A DNA stretch of 64,000 bases. Origin: Uranotaenia lowii (taxonomy: Eukaryota > Arthropoda > Insecta > Diptera > Culicidae). The translations under genes were made by a program, and so were the position numbers. Shown piece by piece: positions 23,923 through 34,345 of the stretch; within the stretch, counting starts at the first letter, position 1; each line of letters starts with the position of its first letter. The stretch covers positions 232,580,503 to 232,644,502 of the forward strand of contig NC_073692.1 of the NCBI RefSeq assembly GCF_029784155.1, read 5' to 3'. A model generated the notes under the pieces. It ran no database searches. It worked only from the letters and a program-made list of their open reading frames with translations, and was not told the origin of the DNA.

Positions 23923-24369
23923 GTCATGTTTCACGATGATCGGTTCAGTAGATAACGAGATTACAGGGAACAGATAGACAGAGAAACAATCAATTTTAAA
24001 GAACTAATTATCTTACATTTGCCGACATTAATAAGCAAATGTAACAAAAATTCCAAGAAGTTCAGATTTGTCGGATTCCCGACCTAGGCTTCATAGGTAA
24101 TTAGGTAGTGCTGTTGGTAAAAACCCACAGAACCACACTAAAAACTAGCTTGGTGTATCATCGATTGATAGTTCGAACAAATATATCATGCGAACATGCT
24201 TACCAAAAGAGCGGAATTAATGAGGATGTGAAATTTTTTCCCAGACATGATTCTGCTCGTAGAATTAATTAGTTGTATAAATTAAGGCGATTTTAGTAAC
24301 AACAGTACTAATCCTTGCTGAAGAGTATGAAACTGCTGAAATAACCAATGTTGGTTAATGTGTGTGTTA

Positions 24370-25010
24370 AGCGGGCCATAGACTACCCAAATTGGCCTGT
24401 ACAAATTCGATGATTCCACGACGATTGTTTGATCTATGCTCGCCCACACACGATACAAACATATTTCACGCGAACACAAACGATTGCTGGCGAAAACAGC
24501 AACAGCAACAAAAAAACCATCTCCACCCCGGCTGGGAGAATGTTTTGTACAAAATATTTCGATCCCGACCGATTTTACTCCAACCGTTTGGGCGCTCATC
24601 AGCCTTGCCAGATCTACGGATTTCTCCATAGTTCTACGGATTTTTCCGTAGTTCTACGGATTTCTCCGTAGTTCTACGGATTTTCAGCATTTTTACGGAG
24701 CTACGGATCGATGCTCGAAATCTACGGATTTGCAGCATTTCCTACGGATTTTCTACGGATTATCGAAAAAATTCAAGGGATTCTGCGGATAACTGAAAAT
24801 TCTACCTGACGACCAAAAAAAAAGGTCATCAAGTTTTATTTTGCGGAAATCAGTACATTTTTCGATTTTCCTAAAATCTACGGACTTGAGCGGTTTTCAA
24901 TCTGGCACCGCTAGCGCTAATCCAAGCAGTGCCATACACGATGCACATCGTGCTTACAGCGAAAAAATTTCATCGCATTTGTACAAATGTTGTGTAGTCT
25001 GTGGCCCGCT
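24370..25010. mobile_element. Harbinger-type TIR element (TTA target duplication)
   Basis: The left AGCGGGCCATAGACTAC and the right end, read inversely as AGCGGGCCACAGACTAC, continue into TGTACAAAT on both sides. They are flanked by TTA (24,367-69 and 25,011-13). A three-base TTA/TAA duplication is typical of PIF/Harbinger elements. In copy B of the host repeat the same site (33,961-34,030) is uninterrupted, with a single TTA in GTGTGTTATGG, which confirms insertion. A CTACGGATTT word array occupies its middle. Degenerate copy at 1,231-1,520. Confidence 0.8.
24605..24910. repeat. 'CTACGGATTT' word array
   Basis: TCTACGGATTTCTCC, AGTTCTACGGATTTTTCC and further variants recur about a dozen times at uneven spacing, ending near AATCTGGCACCGCT. 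The block interrupts the Harbinger-like element relative to the copy at 1.2 kb. It begins after CTTGCCAGAT, so inverted TGCCAGA/TCTGGCA bounds are visible, suggesting that the array is itself an inserted unit. Confidence 0.65.
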
Positions 25011-25013
25011 TTA

Positions 25014-25318
25014 GAGCAAGTTCACTGGTGTTGGAAAAAAGTGGTAGATTTTTGTACACTTGTTGCACATTTTGAAAATTCTACCATGTAAAAACGTTTT
25101 CAAGATCTTTAGGCGTTGTATTATTTTACAGCACTGTTTCTATTTCAGTCCTATGTAATAGAAATGTCGCTATTTTTGCTTCACAGCATGCGAAAATAGG
25201 TTGTAGACAATTTTGAAGATCGCAGATCTTGAAAAATTTATTGCATGGTCAAGTTTTCAAAATGCGCTATAAGTGTCCAAATTTCTACCATTTTTTCCCA
25301 ACACGAATGAACTTGCTC
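25014..25318. mobile_element. Foldback MITE with ~75-bp inverted repeats, TTA-flanked
   Basis: The left end GAGCAAGTTCACTGGTGTTG and the inverse of the right end GAGCAAGTTCATTCGTGTTG remain alignable for about 75 bases (through AAAAAAGTGGTAGA and GCACATTTTGAAAA). They are flanked by TTA at 25,011-13 and 25,319-21. It abuts the previous element, sharing one TTA between them. The homologous site in copy B has a single TTA and neither insertion. Non-coding. Confidence 0.85.
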
Positions 25319-25705
25319 TTATGGTGGGTTGAATACCTTTTAAAAACAAATTAACGTCCAAAAATCATGAAACAGTGAGATTAGATGCTATACATTTTGT
25401 ATACAATAACAAATATTCAATTTTGAATTTTAAGAAATGTCATCTTTTCATCAATTAATGATAAGAAATTGATGCTGAAATAGTGTAACTCACATCTTTA
25501 ACTTGTTTTTTTTTACTGTAAGATATATAAAAAGAATATTTTTCATGAGTACAGAAGTGTTTTTTTCAAGTTTTTTTTTCGGGAGCGAAAACCCAATTTT
25601 GAGTCATTTAAAGCTGAGGAAACTTATAGTTTTCCTATTACGATAATGTCAATATATCACAAACTTTTCCAGTTTGATGCATAAGCCGTATACTTATCTG
25701 TGCAC

Positions 25706-26459
25706 ATTAGACTGCCCCAAATTTGTATGGGAAATTTAAAACCTGTGAAATGTTATACGCTGCAGGCTAAAATTGATCCTCGGACTAGTACAAGATCTCA
25801 TGTCAAATGCATGCCGTTTCGTCAAATAATGACCGATTTTAAACATTGTTGTTGCGCTCGATTGCAATTTTTAATGTTTTTCTGATATTTGAGTTTGAAT
25901 GATATTCACTTGATTGCTCGGAAAGAAGTAAGGGCGGAAAAATGATCAATTTGAAAAAAACAATTGCATAACCACAGGAGCTTAGGAACATGACTGGACG
26001 ATTTGTGATGTGATAAAAAGATTCACCTTCATTCTCTATCAAAAGAAAGCTACAGCTAATATAATAAAAACGTGAGAAAAATGTAAAAGGACCTTCTTTC
26101 GAAAAATTATCATTTTATTGGAATCATTAAGCAGCGTCGGTCCATGTGTTTTTCGATCTAAAAAAAATTTTGGCGGTTGGGTCTGAGAGTAACAACCATT
26201 CTGAATAGACTTTTTGAGAAAAAAATGATCCTGAGTTAGGTAGAAAAGATGCAAAATAAACCCCGCCCAAAGGCGGAAGTATGTTCCTCTCGAACAAAAT
26301 GTCTCAAAATCCCATACAAACTTCAGGCTCGTTGAGCGACCCCTTCCCGTGATCCAATCTGTCCGAAATTTGGCATGAGATCTTGTACTAGTCCGAGGAT
26401 CAGTTTTAGCCTGCAGCGTATAACTTTTTCAAAAGTCGGGTCATTTGGGGTAGTCTAAT
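25706..26459. mobile_element. TIR element of 754 bp with ~100-bp inverted repeats
   Basis: The left end ATTAGACTGCCCCAAAT and the right end, read inversely as ATTAGACTACCCCAAAT, are imperfect at first. They then match almost perfectly over GTTATACGCTGCAGGCTAAA, CCTCGGACTAGTACAAGATC and TCATG. No target duplication was resolved and no transposase is encoded. It directly follows the end of copy A of the host repeat. Confidence 0.8.
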
Positions 26460-27748
26460 CTCCACGCTGAGTCTTTGGGGAAAGGGAAGCGTGCCACGGA
26501 AAATCATCTTGGTAGACAATGAAGCCACGTTAGACCTATGCTCCTAACACCAATAAAACCTAAGTTTCCTATTGAAACTCCTGAACACTCCTGAAGAGGC
26601 CATACTTTCAAGAAAATTATATCATTATCTTTGAACAAAAGGTTCATACTTATTCGATTTTCTCATGTTCGATTTATCCGTATGATGTTAAAAAAATATT
26701 TACATATACAAATATGCACTTTTTAGAAAATTGAATCCATATTTGTAAATGACCAATTTTGCTAAACTCAGTTTATTATTCCCAAAAATGTCTATTTAGC
26801 TGTACTTTCTTTCTATGCCTAGCTACCTTGCCTCTTCCGTTTTATTTATTTCAAAATCATTATAATTTTGTAGAAATGACAATTTCAAGCCATTTATGCT
26901 TCTTTTGAAAATATTTTTAAAATATGTTGGAAATCTTCAAATATTATGTGATGATAGAATCTTCATTTACTATTCGTTTTGTCAGAGGTTATTGTTTGTG
27001 CATATTGCATTCTATATGCTCCTTCAAATATAAATCAACTATACATTTGTTATTGAAATTTTTATAACAGATAAAGGTTATTTTTATGCCTGAAACTAAT
27101 TCTAAACTATCTCAATTGATTCGACATATCAATTCCATTAATCTAAATACGCTTTAAAAACTTCATGGATTCTTATCTATCATTTTTTTGCTGCTTTTCA
27201 ACATTCATGATTATTCTGATGCTAAAAGTTATATTGATTATAAATTTATTTTTTATTTATGCATCATGACTATGACCATTTTGGGGAACAGATAATCGCA
27301 CCAAAAATAAAACATCATCGATATCAGTTAAAAAAATAAATGCCCTAAACATCCTTTTTCTGTTGTAGTGTGCTCTATAAATAGTCATTTTTACATCAAA
27401 TTTAATCAAAAAAAAATGTTGATTATGAGATTTACTCTTTAAATTATTTGAATTTTCGAATAACCCGATACTGTAGAAAAAGTATACCGAAAAATGGCAA
27501 AGATGGAGAACGTCTAATTTTGTTCATTGATTTCTTTTTTACTTTAAAGTAGAAACCCTTCTATTTATGTATGTATCCATTTGGTAAATTTCCGCGAATC
27601 CACTTGAGATCTTTCTAATTAATTGTGTTAATTTTTACATTATACAGTTTTTATTTTATAAAACACGTTGGTTTTTCTGTATTTGAAACAAATCTTCGAT
27701 GAGATTTTTGTGTTTTTGACAAAAATCTTGAAACTTTTTTATCAATTA
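26460..27748. other. AT-rich sequence, nothing recognised
   Basis: No credible gene or element ends were seen between the TIR element and the Helitron. Confidence 0.5.
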
Positions 27749-29306
27749 CTAGCTGATCCCATACGAACTCCGTTTCGCTTTCAACTTGGGATATGTTATG
27801 AACAGTTTGTATGAAAGTCAATAGCCAAATATTTTCCAGATGCTTTTTTTAATTGTAAAGTAATTATTGCAAAAATATTTGACGAACACCTCTTCTGTCG
27901 TTCTGCTACTAAAACCGTGTAAAAATTTCGAGTCGATTGTCGCATAACAACGCAATTATTGCCAAAAAGTTAAACTCCTTTTGGTGGCCTCTTATACAAT
28001 CTTTGATATCTGAAGTCGATGGTCCGTCTCTGGAAACTACCGTGTGCAAATTTTCATCCCAATCCGATGTATAATAACGACAATTTTAAAAAAATGTTGT
28101 AAGTTTAATATGGACAACCCCATTGCCGCCCACTTACGCTGAATTCAATACCTGAAATAGATTGATCGTTGGCCTAATAGTTTTATTTTCAAAAGATTAA
28201 ACTGCTTTTTTATCTTTTCTATCCCTTATCTAATTAAAACATCTGTTGAAGATTATCCCACTTTTCAATATGGATGATTTTGTTGAGCATGTTGGAAACT
28301 CACTTTGCATGTTTTCAATTGCATGTGGGATATTTTTTTTCGCTTATCAATTTCGCACTGTTTTATTATTAGTTTTTCTTAAATGTTGGAAGTTCTACTA
28401 ATAGTTTTTTGAAGATATCGAAAACAAATCATCTCGAAAACACCATTTTTATATTATGGAAAAGGTTTTTTATGAGTTCTGTTTTTTTTCATGGGCACAA
28501 ACGTCCCATTAATAGATGGTAGAATCGACCACATTGGTCATCAATGTTCACTCAAAAGTTAGAAATTGGTCAGTGAAATCGAATTGTATAAAATAAAACT
28601 CAAACCTCAAATTTTATTATCTTATCAATTTTTCTAATCCCCCATCAAAATTATAATTGAAGCGTTAAAATCGCAGTATTGAACTTATAATTCTAAATCT
28701 AAAAAAAAAAATTCTTTCTCTATGAGGAATTCTAAAAATTTAAAAAATGTTGACCCTTAAAGCCCCCCAGCGGCGGTAAAGAGCACTTTGAAAGCCACTA
28801 CTATTCTAGTCAATATATTCCTAACAGGCTAGTTGTATTTTTCAATCGAAATGTAGGCTTATAATTGTATCCAAATATCTCGTACCGGTAGCATGTGCTT
28901 TGAACAGTAGAAGGTACAAAAAACACCCGCCAAATTTTTACTTTCAAATTTTTAATGCTGAGCAAGCTTTGGTTTGCTATCCAGTACATGTGAGCTCTGG
29001 ATGGCGTTTCTAATAGCCTGCCCATGGAGATGGTGAAAATAATCCCGCCAACGAAACGAACGGAAACGAAAGTCGGTTCGAAAAATGGGTGCCATGACTT
29101 TTGGTTCGTGGGAATAAAACCGTTGTTGGATGGACGACCGCCTTCAAAAGGGGTCATCCGAAAATCTAAAAACATTTTTCATCATTCCTGGTCCTAATGA
29201 GCCCCCATGCCAAATTTCAGCTCTCTAGCTCTTAAGGCAGCTGAGCCTATTGAAGACAAACATACAAACGAACAAACAAACGGAAATTACTTTTTATATA
29301 TATAGA
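27749..29306 (-). mobile_element. Non-autonomous Helitron, 1.56 kb
   Basis: On the minus strand the 5' end is TCTATATATATAAAAAGTAA followed by TTTCCGTTTGTTTGTTCG. Shortly after comes GAGCTGAAATTTGGCATGGG, wording typical of insect Helitrons. The 3' end is TATGGGATCAGCTAG, giving the expected CTAG terminus. The flanks are A before TC and T after CTAG, the canonical A|T insertion with no target duplication. No Rep/helicase is encoded, so it would depend on a helper. The 121-codon frame inside (29,175-28,810) has no recognised domain. A short imperfect stem (ATCCCA...TGGGAT) lies just before the 3' end. Confidence 0.85.
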
Positions 29307-30130
29307 TTTGTGAGAGTATCCAAATCCACGCTGTCTCGTTCGTCACCATTCTACAAGTAACTCCCTCGCTAAACAAAATTCTACCTTTTCTTTAATACTT
29401 TACTTTTCCTTATCTTGTAGTTTATGTACAATGTATGGAACATAACCAACTATGATTCAACTATATTATTTCAAAAAATTTAATCATCTGTAAATCTCTT
29501 CATAAAAAAGGAAAAGGACAATGTTTTAGAAAATCTCATTTTTTCCTGTCAAAATACGTAGCCACACACTTTCTTATAAAAAATATTAGTAAGATCAACT
29601 TTCAGGTTCGTTTTTTCACTTCGTAGTAGAAGTTTAAGACTTAAAATTTAAATTGTAAAAAATGTCTTTAGGAGTGAAATATTTTCTTAAAAATAATTCA
29701 CCTCATTAAATATTAACTTAATTATTTTGTATTTTTTAAATTTAATTTCATCATGCCTTTAAATTCAAATTAAAAACTGTTCATCTGTAAGATTGATTCA
29801 TTTTTGTCAAGAAAACACTATTAACAATCAATCAACTCACATGACACGACGTTATTGGAGAAGGTTTATTTACTTTTCATTCCAGATGATTCAGATAAAT
29901 CATGGTAATACTATGAAAACCTCTTCAAGTGAAATATTTCATGCACTAAATGCACTCTATTGCACATAGTACAGTTTTTTAGCTAAACATTTTTTTGTAA
30001 AACTCATTTTATCATTTTTATTTTCTCTCTTTAGAAAACTTACATTAAAACATATTTTTCATAACAAACACTTTCAACTACTCATTGGTTGAATATTTGC
30101 GAACAAATAAAAAACTAAGAAGTGCAGCAG
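29307..30130. other. AT-rich sequence, nothing recognised
   Basis: No gene or repeat relationship supported. Confidence 0.45.
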
Positions 30131-30577
30131 AGGTGCCAGGTCGTTTTGTTAAAAATCAGGACACCGTGAAGAAAAAATCAGGATTTTTCAGGACACCACT
30201 AAACTGGTGAAAATAACATATAGTTCTGCTTAGATTGCATAACTAAAGGGGAAATATAGGTGCTGAAAGCGCCCCGAATTATGCAACTGATGCGAAAATA
30301 ATCTTGGCTGACCTGTAGTTAATATCGAAAAACATCATTTAAATATCATTTGGTTTAACATGGTTACACTATTTTATTTAAAAAATTTTTGATATTCTCA
30401 TCATTTAACAATAAATTTAGTTATAATTTGGATATTTTTTTAAAAATCAGGACAAATCAGGACATTTTAAGTGCCATTTTTCAAAAATCAGGACAATTCA
30501 AGCGTTTTTGAAAAATCAGGACTGCCTCTCGAAAATCAGGACAAATCCTGAAAAATCAGGGCACATGACACCCCTGA
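30131..30577. repeat. 'AAAATCAGGACA' word-array element
   Basis: Begins GGTGCCAGGTCGTTTTG and AAAAATCAGGACACCGTGAA, and ends with five or so copies of AAAATCAGGACA before ACATGACACCCCTG. The word occurs near both ends with unique AT-rich sequence between. A diverged copy is at 21,772-22,180. Confidence 0.7.
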
Positions 30578-30784
30578 AGTGCAGTTCTGTCTTGCAGAAT
30601 AATTGAGTTGATGCACATTTCTGTACTGTTTTCGTAGAGTGTCAGCGTTACAGTTTGATTTTTAGCATCCTCTATATGAGCGTGTACTTCCAAGTAAGGA
30701 AGTCATATCGTCAGAATAATAAAGGCTAAATTTGACTTATTTAGTTTTCAATAAACTAGATGAAAGCAAAGTGGAGAAAATTTT

Positions 30785-30920
30785 GAATTTTTAAAATTTA
30801 AAAATCTGTACAAATCTGTACCAAATTTTAAAAATCTGTCATCTGTACGTATAGATTCTGTACCAAAAATGAGCTCAAAAATCTGTACCTGTCTAGATAA
30901 ATCTGTACATGTGGCAACCA
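30785..30920. repeat. 'AAAATCTGTACC' word array
   Basis: ATCTGTACAAATCTGTACC, AAAAATCTGTCATCTGTACG and further variants recur irregularly and end at ACATGTGGCAACCAG. It immediately precedes the GATGCCACA end of the CGGTATT element. Confidence 0.65.
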
Positions 30921-31075
30921 GTGATGCCACATTTAAATCGGTATTTTTGAACCCAAAAAAATCTTTTTTCGGTATGGAAATCCGAAAAATCGGTATAAAA
31001 ATCGGTATTTTAAGATGATTGAAAATTTTTCGGTAGTGATTCTGAAGTCTGATATTTAATACTTTTTCTAATAAA
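30921..31075 (+). repeat. Left part of the 'ATCGGTATT' word-array element
   Basis: Begins CAGTGATGCCACATTTAAAT and is rich in TCGGTATTTTTG, AAAATCGGTATAAAAATCGG words. The mirror-image end (AAAATCGGTAGGTGTGGCAT) lies at 32,945-33,110. The GATGCCACA/TGTGGCATC pair looks like the two ends of one element, now separated by about 2 kb of other insertions. Confidence 0.65.
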
Positions 31076-31082
31076 TGCCTTA

Positions 31083-32041
31083 GGGGGAAGCCGTCCAGGG
31101 CCGGACATCGCCTATGGCCGGACAACATAGATTTTTCGAAAACACAATATCCTAATAATGTTTTTAACACCATGAAAATAAAGTAAATAGTAGCCTGATA
31201 TGGTGTGAGAAATATGGTAATCCAATCTGAAAAAGTAAACCAATGATAGGCATTTAAAACTTTTGCCTAGTAGTACGGAGAGGATCGCCTAAACTTTGCA
31301 TTTGAATTGTGATCAGTTTTTAGACTTGTAAAATTTGAACTGCACATGAACGACATCGTTGATTGGCTATCTTTCGACTACAATAGATATAAGATAACAA
31401 AACGGAAGTTCAAACGAAATATTATGAAAATTAAAAAATATGCGATTTCTCTATGACCGGACACCAAATTGTTATCTATATAACCAGACAAAAATGATGA
31501 TTTCAACTTAAATCTTTCATTTTTTCATCTCTATAGCACCCTCAAATGGTTAGCAGAAAAGAAGGATTCAATAACGAAACTATTTTGGTCTTCTGAGAAA
31601 CTTTAAATTTTGCTGTCCGGTCATAGACAATTTTTCTTAAGTTTTTTCAAACAAATGTTTCATTCTGGTTTGTCAAAAAAACTGTTATGATCGGCTTCAT
31701 AGAACGTTTATTATTGGAAAACACACATTCATAAGACCTGTGCAAGTGATTTCAGTCATTTTTCTACGTTTTTGTGCCATTGATGACAACTTTGATGAAG
31801 TAATTCGTAGTGTCCGGTCATAGACAACACTTTTGGAAATGAGTGAAAACTAACATGAAATGATTTCTCTTACCACATGAATATGTTGGTAATTATTTTT
31901 TTCTAATATAGTTAAGTGATCATAGTATTAATACTCTTCAAATCAGTAGAAGAACCAATATTTACAAAAATCAATTACAATTACAATCACAATTACAATT
32001 ACATAAAAACCTCAAGTGACGGGTAGTAGACAACTTCCCCC
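31083..32041. mobile_element. TA-flanked TIR element of about 0.96 kb
   Basis: GGGGGAAGCCGTCCA at the left and, inversely, GGGGGAAGTTGTCTA at the right are flanked by TA (31,081-82 and 32,042-43). The words GGCCGGACA, ATGGCCGGACAAC, TGACCGGACAC, GTCCGGTCATAGACAA recur throughout, again a word-rich element. An AATTAC microsatellite is near the right end. Non-coding. Confidence 0.7.
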
Positions 32042-32043
32042 TA

Positions 32044-32944
32044 TAGTATTTTGTGAGCTCGGTTTTTTTTTGTGTTGATACATTTTTATTCGTTTTTAAG
32101 AGTTCTTAGAAGGTTTTTTACTGTTCTTTCTTCTTTATTATTATTTTTATAAACTTTGAATTTTCATAATTACTGCATTGCTGCCAAAAAGGTGTATAAG
32201 TGCAAGTGCATAAAAGTGAATTTCGAGAAAAAAAACGCTTTAAAGCAGTTGTGTTTGGCAATTTTCCATTCGTTTTAAAACAATTTGTATTTTTCTTCCG
32301 AACATAAAGGTATGAAAATAAATTTCTAAAAATCTGAAGAAATCACGAAACATAGTTTGAAACATGTAAAATCGTTCTGTATTATTAACTCATGGATCAT
32401 TTGTACTTATATATTCTTTTGGCTCTGTGGGCCCCAATAAAAAAAATCGCATATTGAAAAGTTTTTGTGGAATTGTTTATCAAAAAAAAATCCTGAAGCT
32501 TCCTTGTAATAATCTCAATCATAAAATTTCTTCATGTTATCGATTAACTAATGATTCCTTATAGGTGTAATCCTTACAGAGTGTTCTATATAATTTGTTT
32601 TTGTTTTCAAAATTCTGAAAACTTATACATTTTCAACCTCATTAGATTAATTTCCGCTGGCTATCTTGGCGCAATTATAAATATCATAGAATCTGTTATA
32701 GAAAACGACAGTTTTCCAACATTTTCAATGGAAAAATTACCTCCAAATTCCAAAGGATATTTAAAACTTTCGAGTATCAAAAACAAAATGCTTCTTTCCT
32801 TAAAAATTTGAGAGTTTCGATTGAAATATTGAAAAAACGTGCACTTATCATAAAAGCTTCAAGTGTTTCTTACTTAGCTAACGCCAAATAGTATCATTTG
32901 GTCGTTTTAAATTTAACAGAAGCCCAATATTTTCGATAGTCTTG
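32044..32944. other. No gene supported; relative of the 5.4-kb element
   Basis: About 32,250-32,430 resembles 5,540-5,715 (AAATTTCTAAAAATCTGAAG..., TTTTGGCTCTG). The 86-codon frame at 32,551-32,811 is AT-rich and unrecognised. Confidence 0.4.
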
Positions 32945-33110
32945 CTTATACTGAAAAAAATTTTACATTTTGTATCAAAATCTCAAAAATCGGTATGAAA
33001 TCGGTATGTTTTTCCAAAAATCGGTATTCGGTATATACCGATTCTTGGATAAAAATTTGCCCAAAAATCGGTATGAATACCGAAAAATCGGTAGGTGTGG
33101 CATCTATGGT
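32945..33110 (-). repeat. Right part of the 'ATCGGTATT' word-array element
   Basis: AAAATCGGTATGAAATCGGT, CCAAAAATCGGTATTCGG and similar words end at GGTGTGGCATCTATGG, the inverted equivalent of the left end at 30,925. Confidence 0.65.
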
Positions 33111-33204
33111 GGCAACCATGCGTATGCGGTATGAGTTAACCCCCCCTGGTGACCATAGATTGGATAATATGGAATGATGTAAATTCTCTTCTTGAGATTT
33201 TATC

Positions 33205-34345
33205 TTAAATGACTTACATTTGCTTACAAAGATAAGCAAATGTAACAAAAATTCCAAGAAGTTCAGCACTAAGGCTGCGTAGGTAAACAGGTATCGCAAT
33301 TGTTAAAAACCCACAGAACCACACTAAAAACTAGCTTGGTGTATCATCGATTGATAGTTCGAACAAATAAATCATGCGAACTTGCGGGAGGAAGACTGAA
33401 ATTCGCTGTATCGTTTTCTGTATCGTTTTTTTTACTGTTCGGCGAAAAGCCAACAATTGTTGAAAAGATTTGTAATCGTAAACTTTAAACTATATAAAAA
33501 TTTTGTTCGATCAATGGGAACTACCCAAAATCTAAATCTATTATTTAAGCTATTTTTAGAACAACCATTAATCAAACAATTTTTATTTATCAACTTCAAA
33601 AACTTCAACGAAATTTGAGCAACTCAATACGCCTGATCTGCAGAATTCGCCAGAGCAAAACAAAACCTAATTAAATTATTGTTTCATGCCAAATAAATGC
33701 TTTTCAGCATCAAAAAAGTTTTATTGAAATTCACTAAATATGAAAGTAAAATTTTGAATCTTTGCACTGATCGGTAGATTGACGAGAGAAATTTGACGTT
33801 TGAAAGATTTTTTTCTTTTTTTATTCAGTCTTCCTCCCCCAGATGCGAACATGCTTGCCAAAAGTGTGGATTTTTTGCGGATGCGAAATTATTTTCCAGA
33901 CATGATTCTGCTCATACAATGAATTAGTTGTATAAATTGAGGCGGTATTAGTATCAACAGTACTAATCCTTGCTAAAGGGTATAAAATTGCTGAAATAAC
34001 CAATGTTGGTTAAGGTGTGTTATGGTGGATTGAATTCCTTTGAAAAACAAATTAAGAAAAGATGAAAGTCATCTTTTCATCATCTAATGATAAGAAAATG
34101 ATGCGACATAGTTACTCACATCTTAAACTGGTTTTTTTTTCGTAAGATTTATAAAAAAAATATTTTTCATAGGTATAGAAATGTTTGTTTCAAGTTACCT
34201 TTTTTCTGGAGCAAAAACCCATTTTTAAGTCATTAAAAGCTGAGGAAACTTATATTTTTCCGATTACGTTAATGACAGTATACCATAAACTTTTCCACTT
34301 TGGTGCATAAGTCGTATACTTATCAGTGCAAATACATTTTTTAGG
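33205..34345 (+). repeat. Copy B of the ~1.1-kb dispersed repeat
   Basis: Aligns with copy A (24,005-25,705) but carries a different insertion (33,386-33,842) and lacks both TIR elements found in A. At the position of those, it has the simple sequence GGTGTGTTATGGTGG. The pair thus acts as natural empty-site controls for each other. Confidence 0.8.
33386..33842. mobile_element. TIR element of ~0.46 kb inserted in copy B
   Basis: GGGAGGAAGACTGAA at the left and its inverse TTCAGTCTTCCTCCC near the right end are 15-base inverted repeats. The flanks ATGCGAACTTGC (33,374-85) and ATGCGAACATGC (33,843-54) are a 12-base near-identical direct repeat. Copy A has this 12-mer once (ATGCGAACATGC), supporting target-site duplication, with CCAG beyond the right inverted repeat. 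Family not recognised. Confidence 0.7.

Larger units (their letters stand above)
24005..25705 (+). repeat. Copy A of a ~1.1-kb dispersed repeat, interrupted by two TIR elements
   Basis: Outside 24,370-25,318 this aligns with copy B at 33,212-34,340. Both have a TTACATTTGC...GCAAATGTAA hairpin, the block CACTAAAAACTAGCTTGGTG then TATCATCGATTGATAGTTCG, CAGACATGATTCTGCTC, ACAGTACTAATCCTTGCT, and the tail GCTGAGGAAACTTATA to GTATACTTATC. No protein is recognised. The repeat type is unknown. The almost invariant TAGCTTGGTG/ATCGATTGATAGTTCGAAC core is the part shared by all three copies. Confidence 0.8.

Noticed and set aside
28810..29175. 121-codon frame inside the Helitron
   Set aside because: No Rep, helicase or other known motif. 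It spans typical Helitron non-coding wording near the 5' end.
33318..33378. tRNA-like gene in the conserved core of the dispersed repeat
   Set aside because: AGTTCGAAC resembles part of a B-box, but no cloverleaf or acceptor stem could be drawn. Kept only as a hypothesis.
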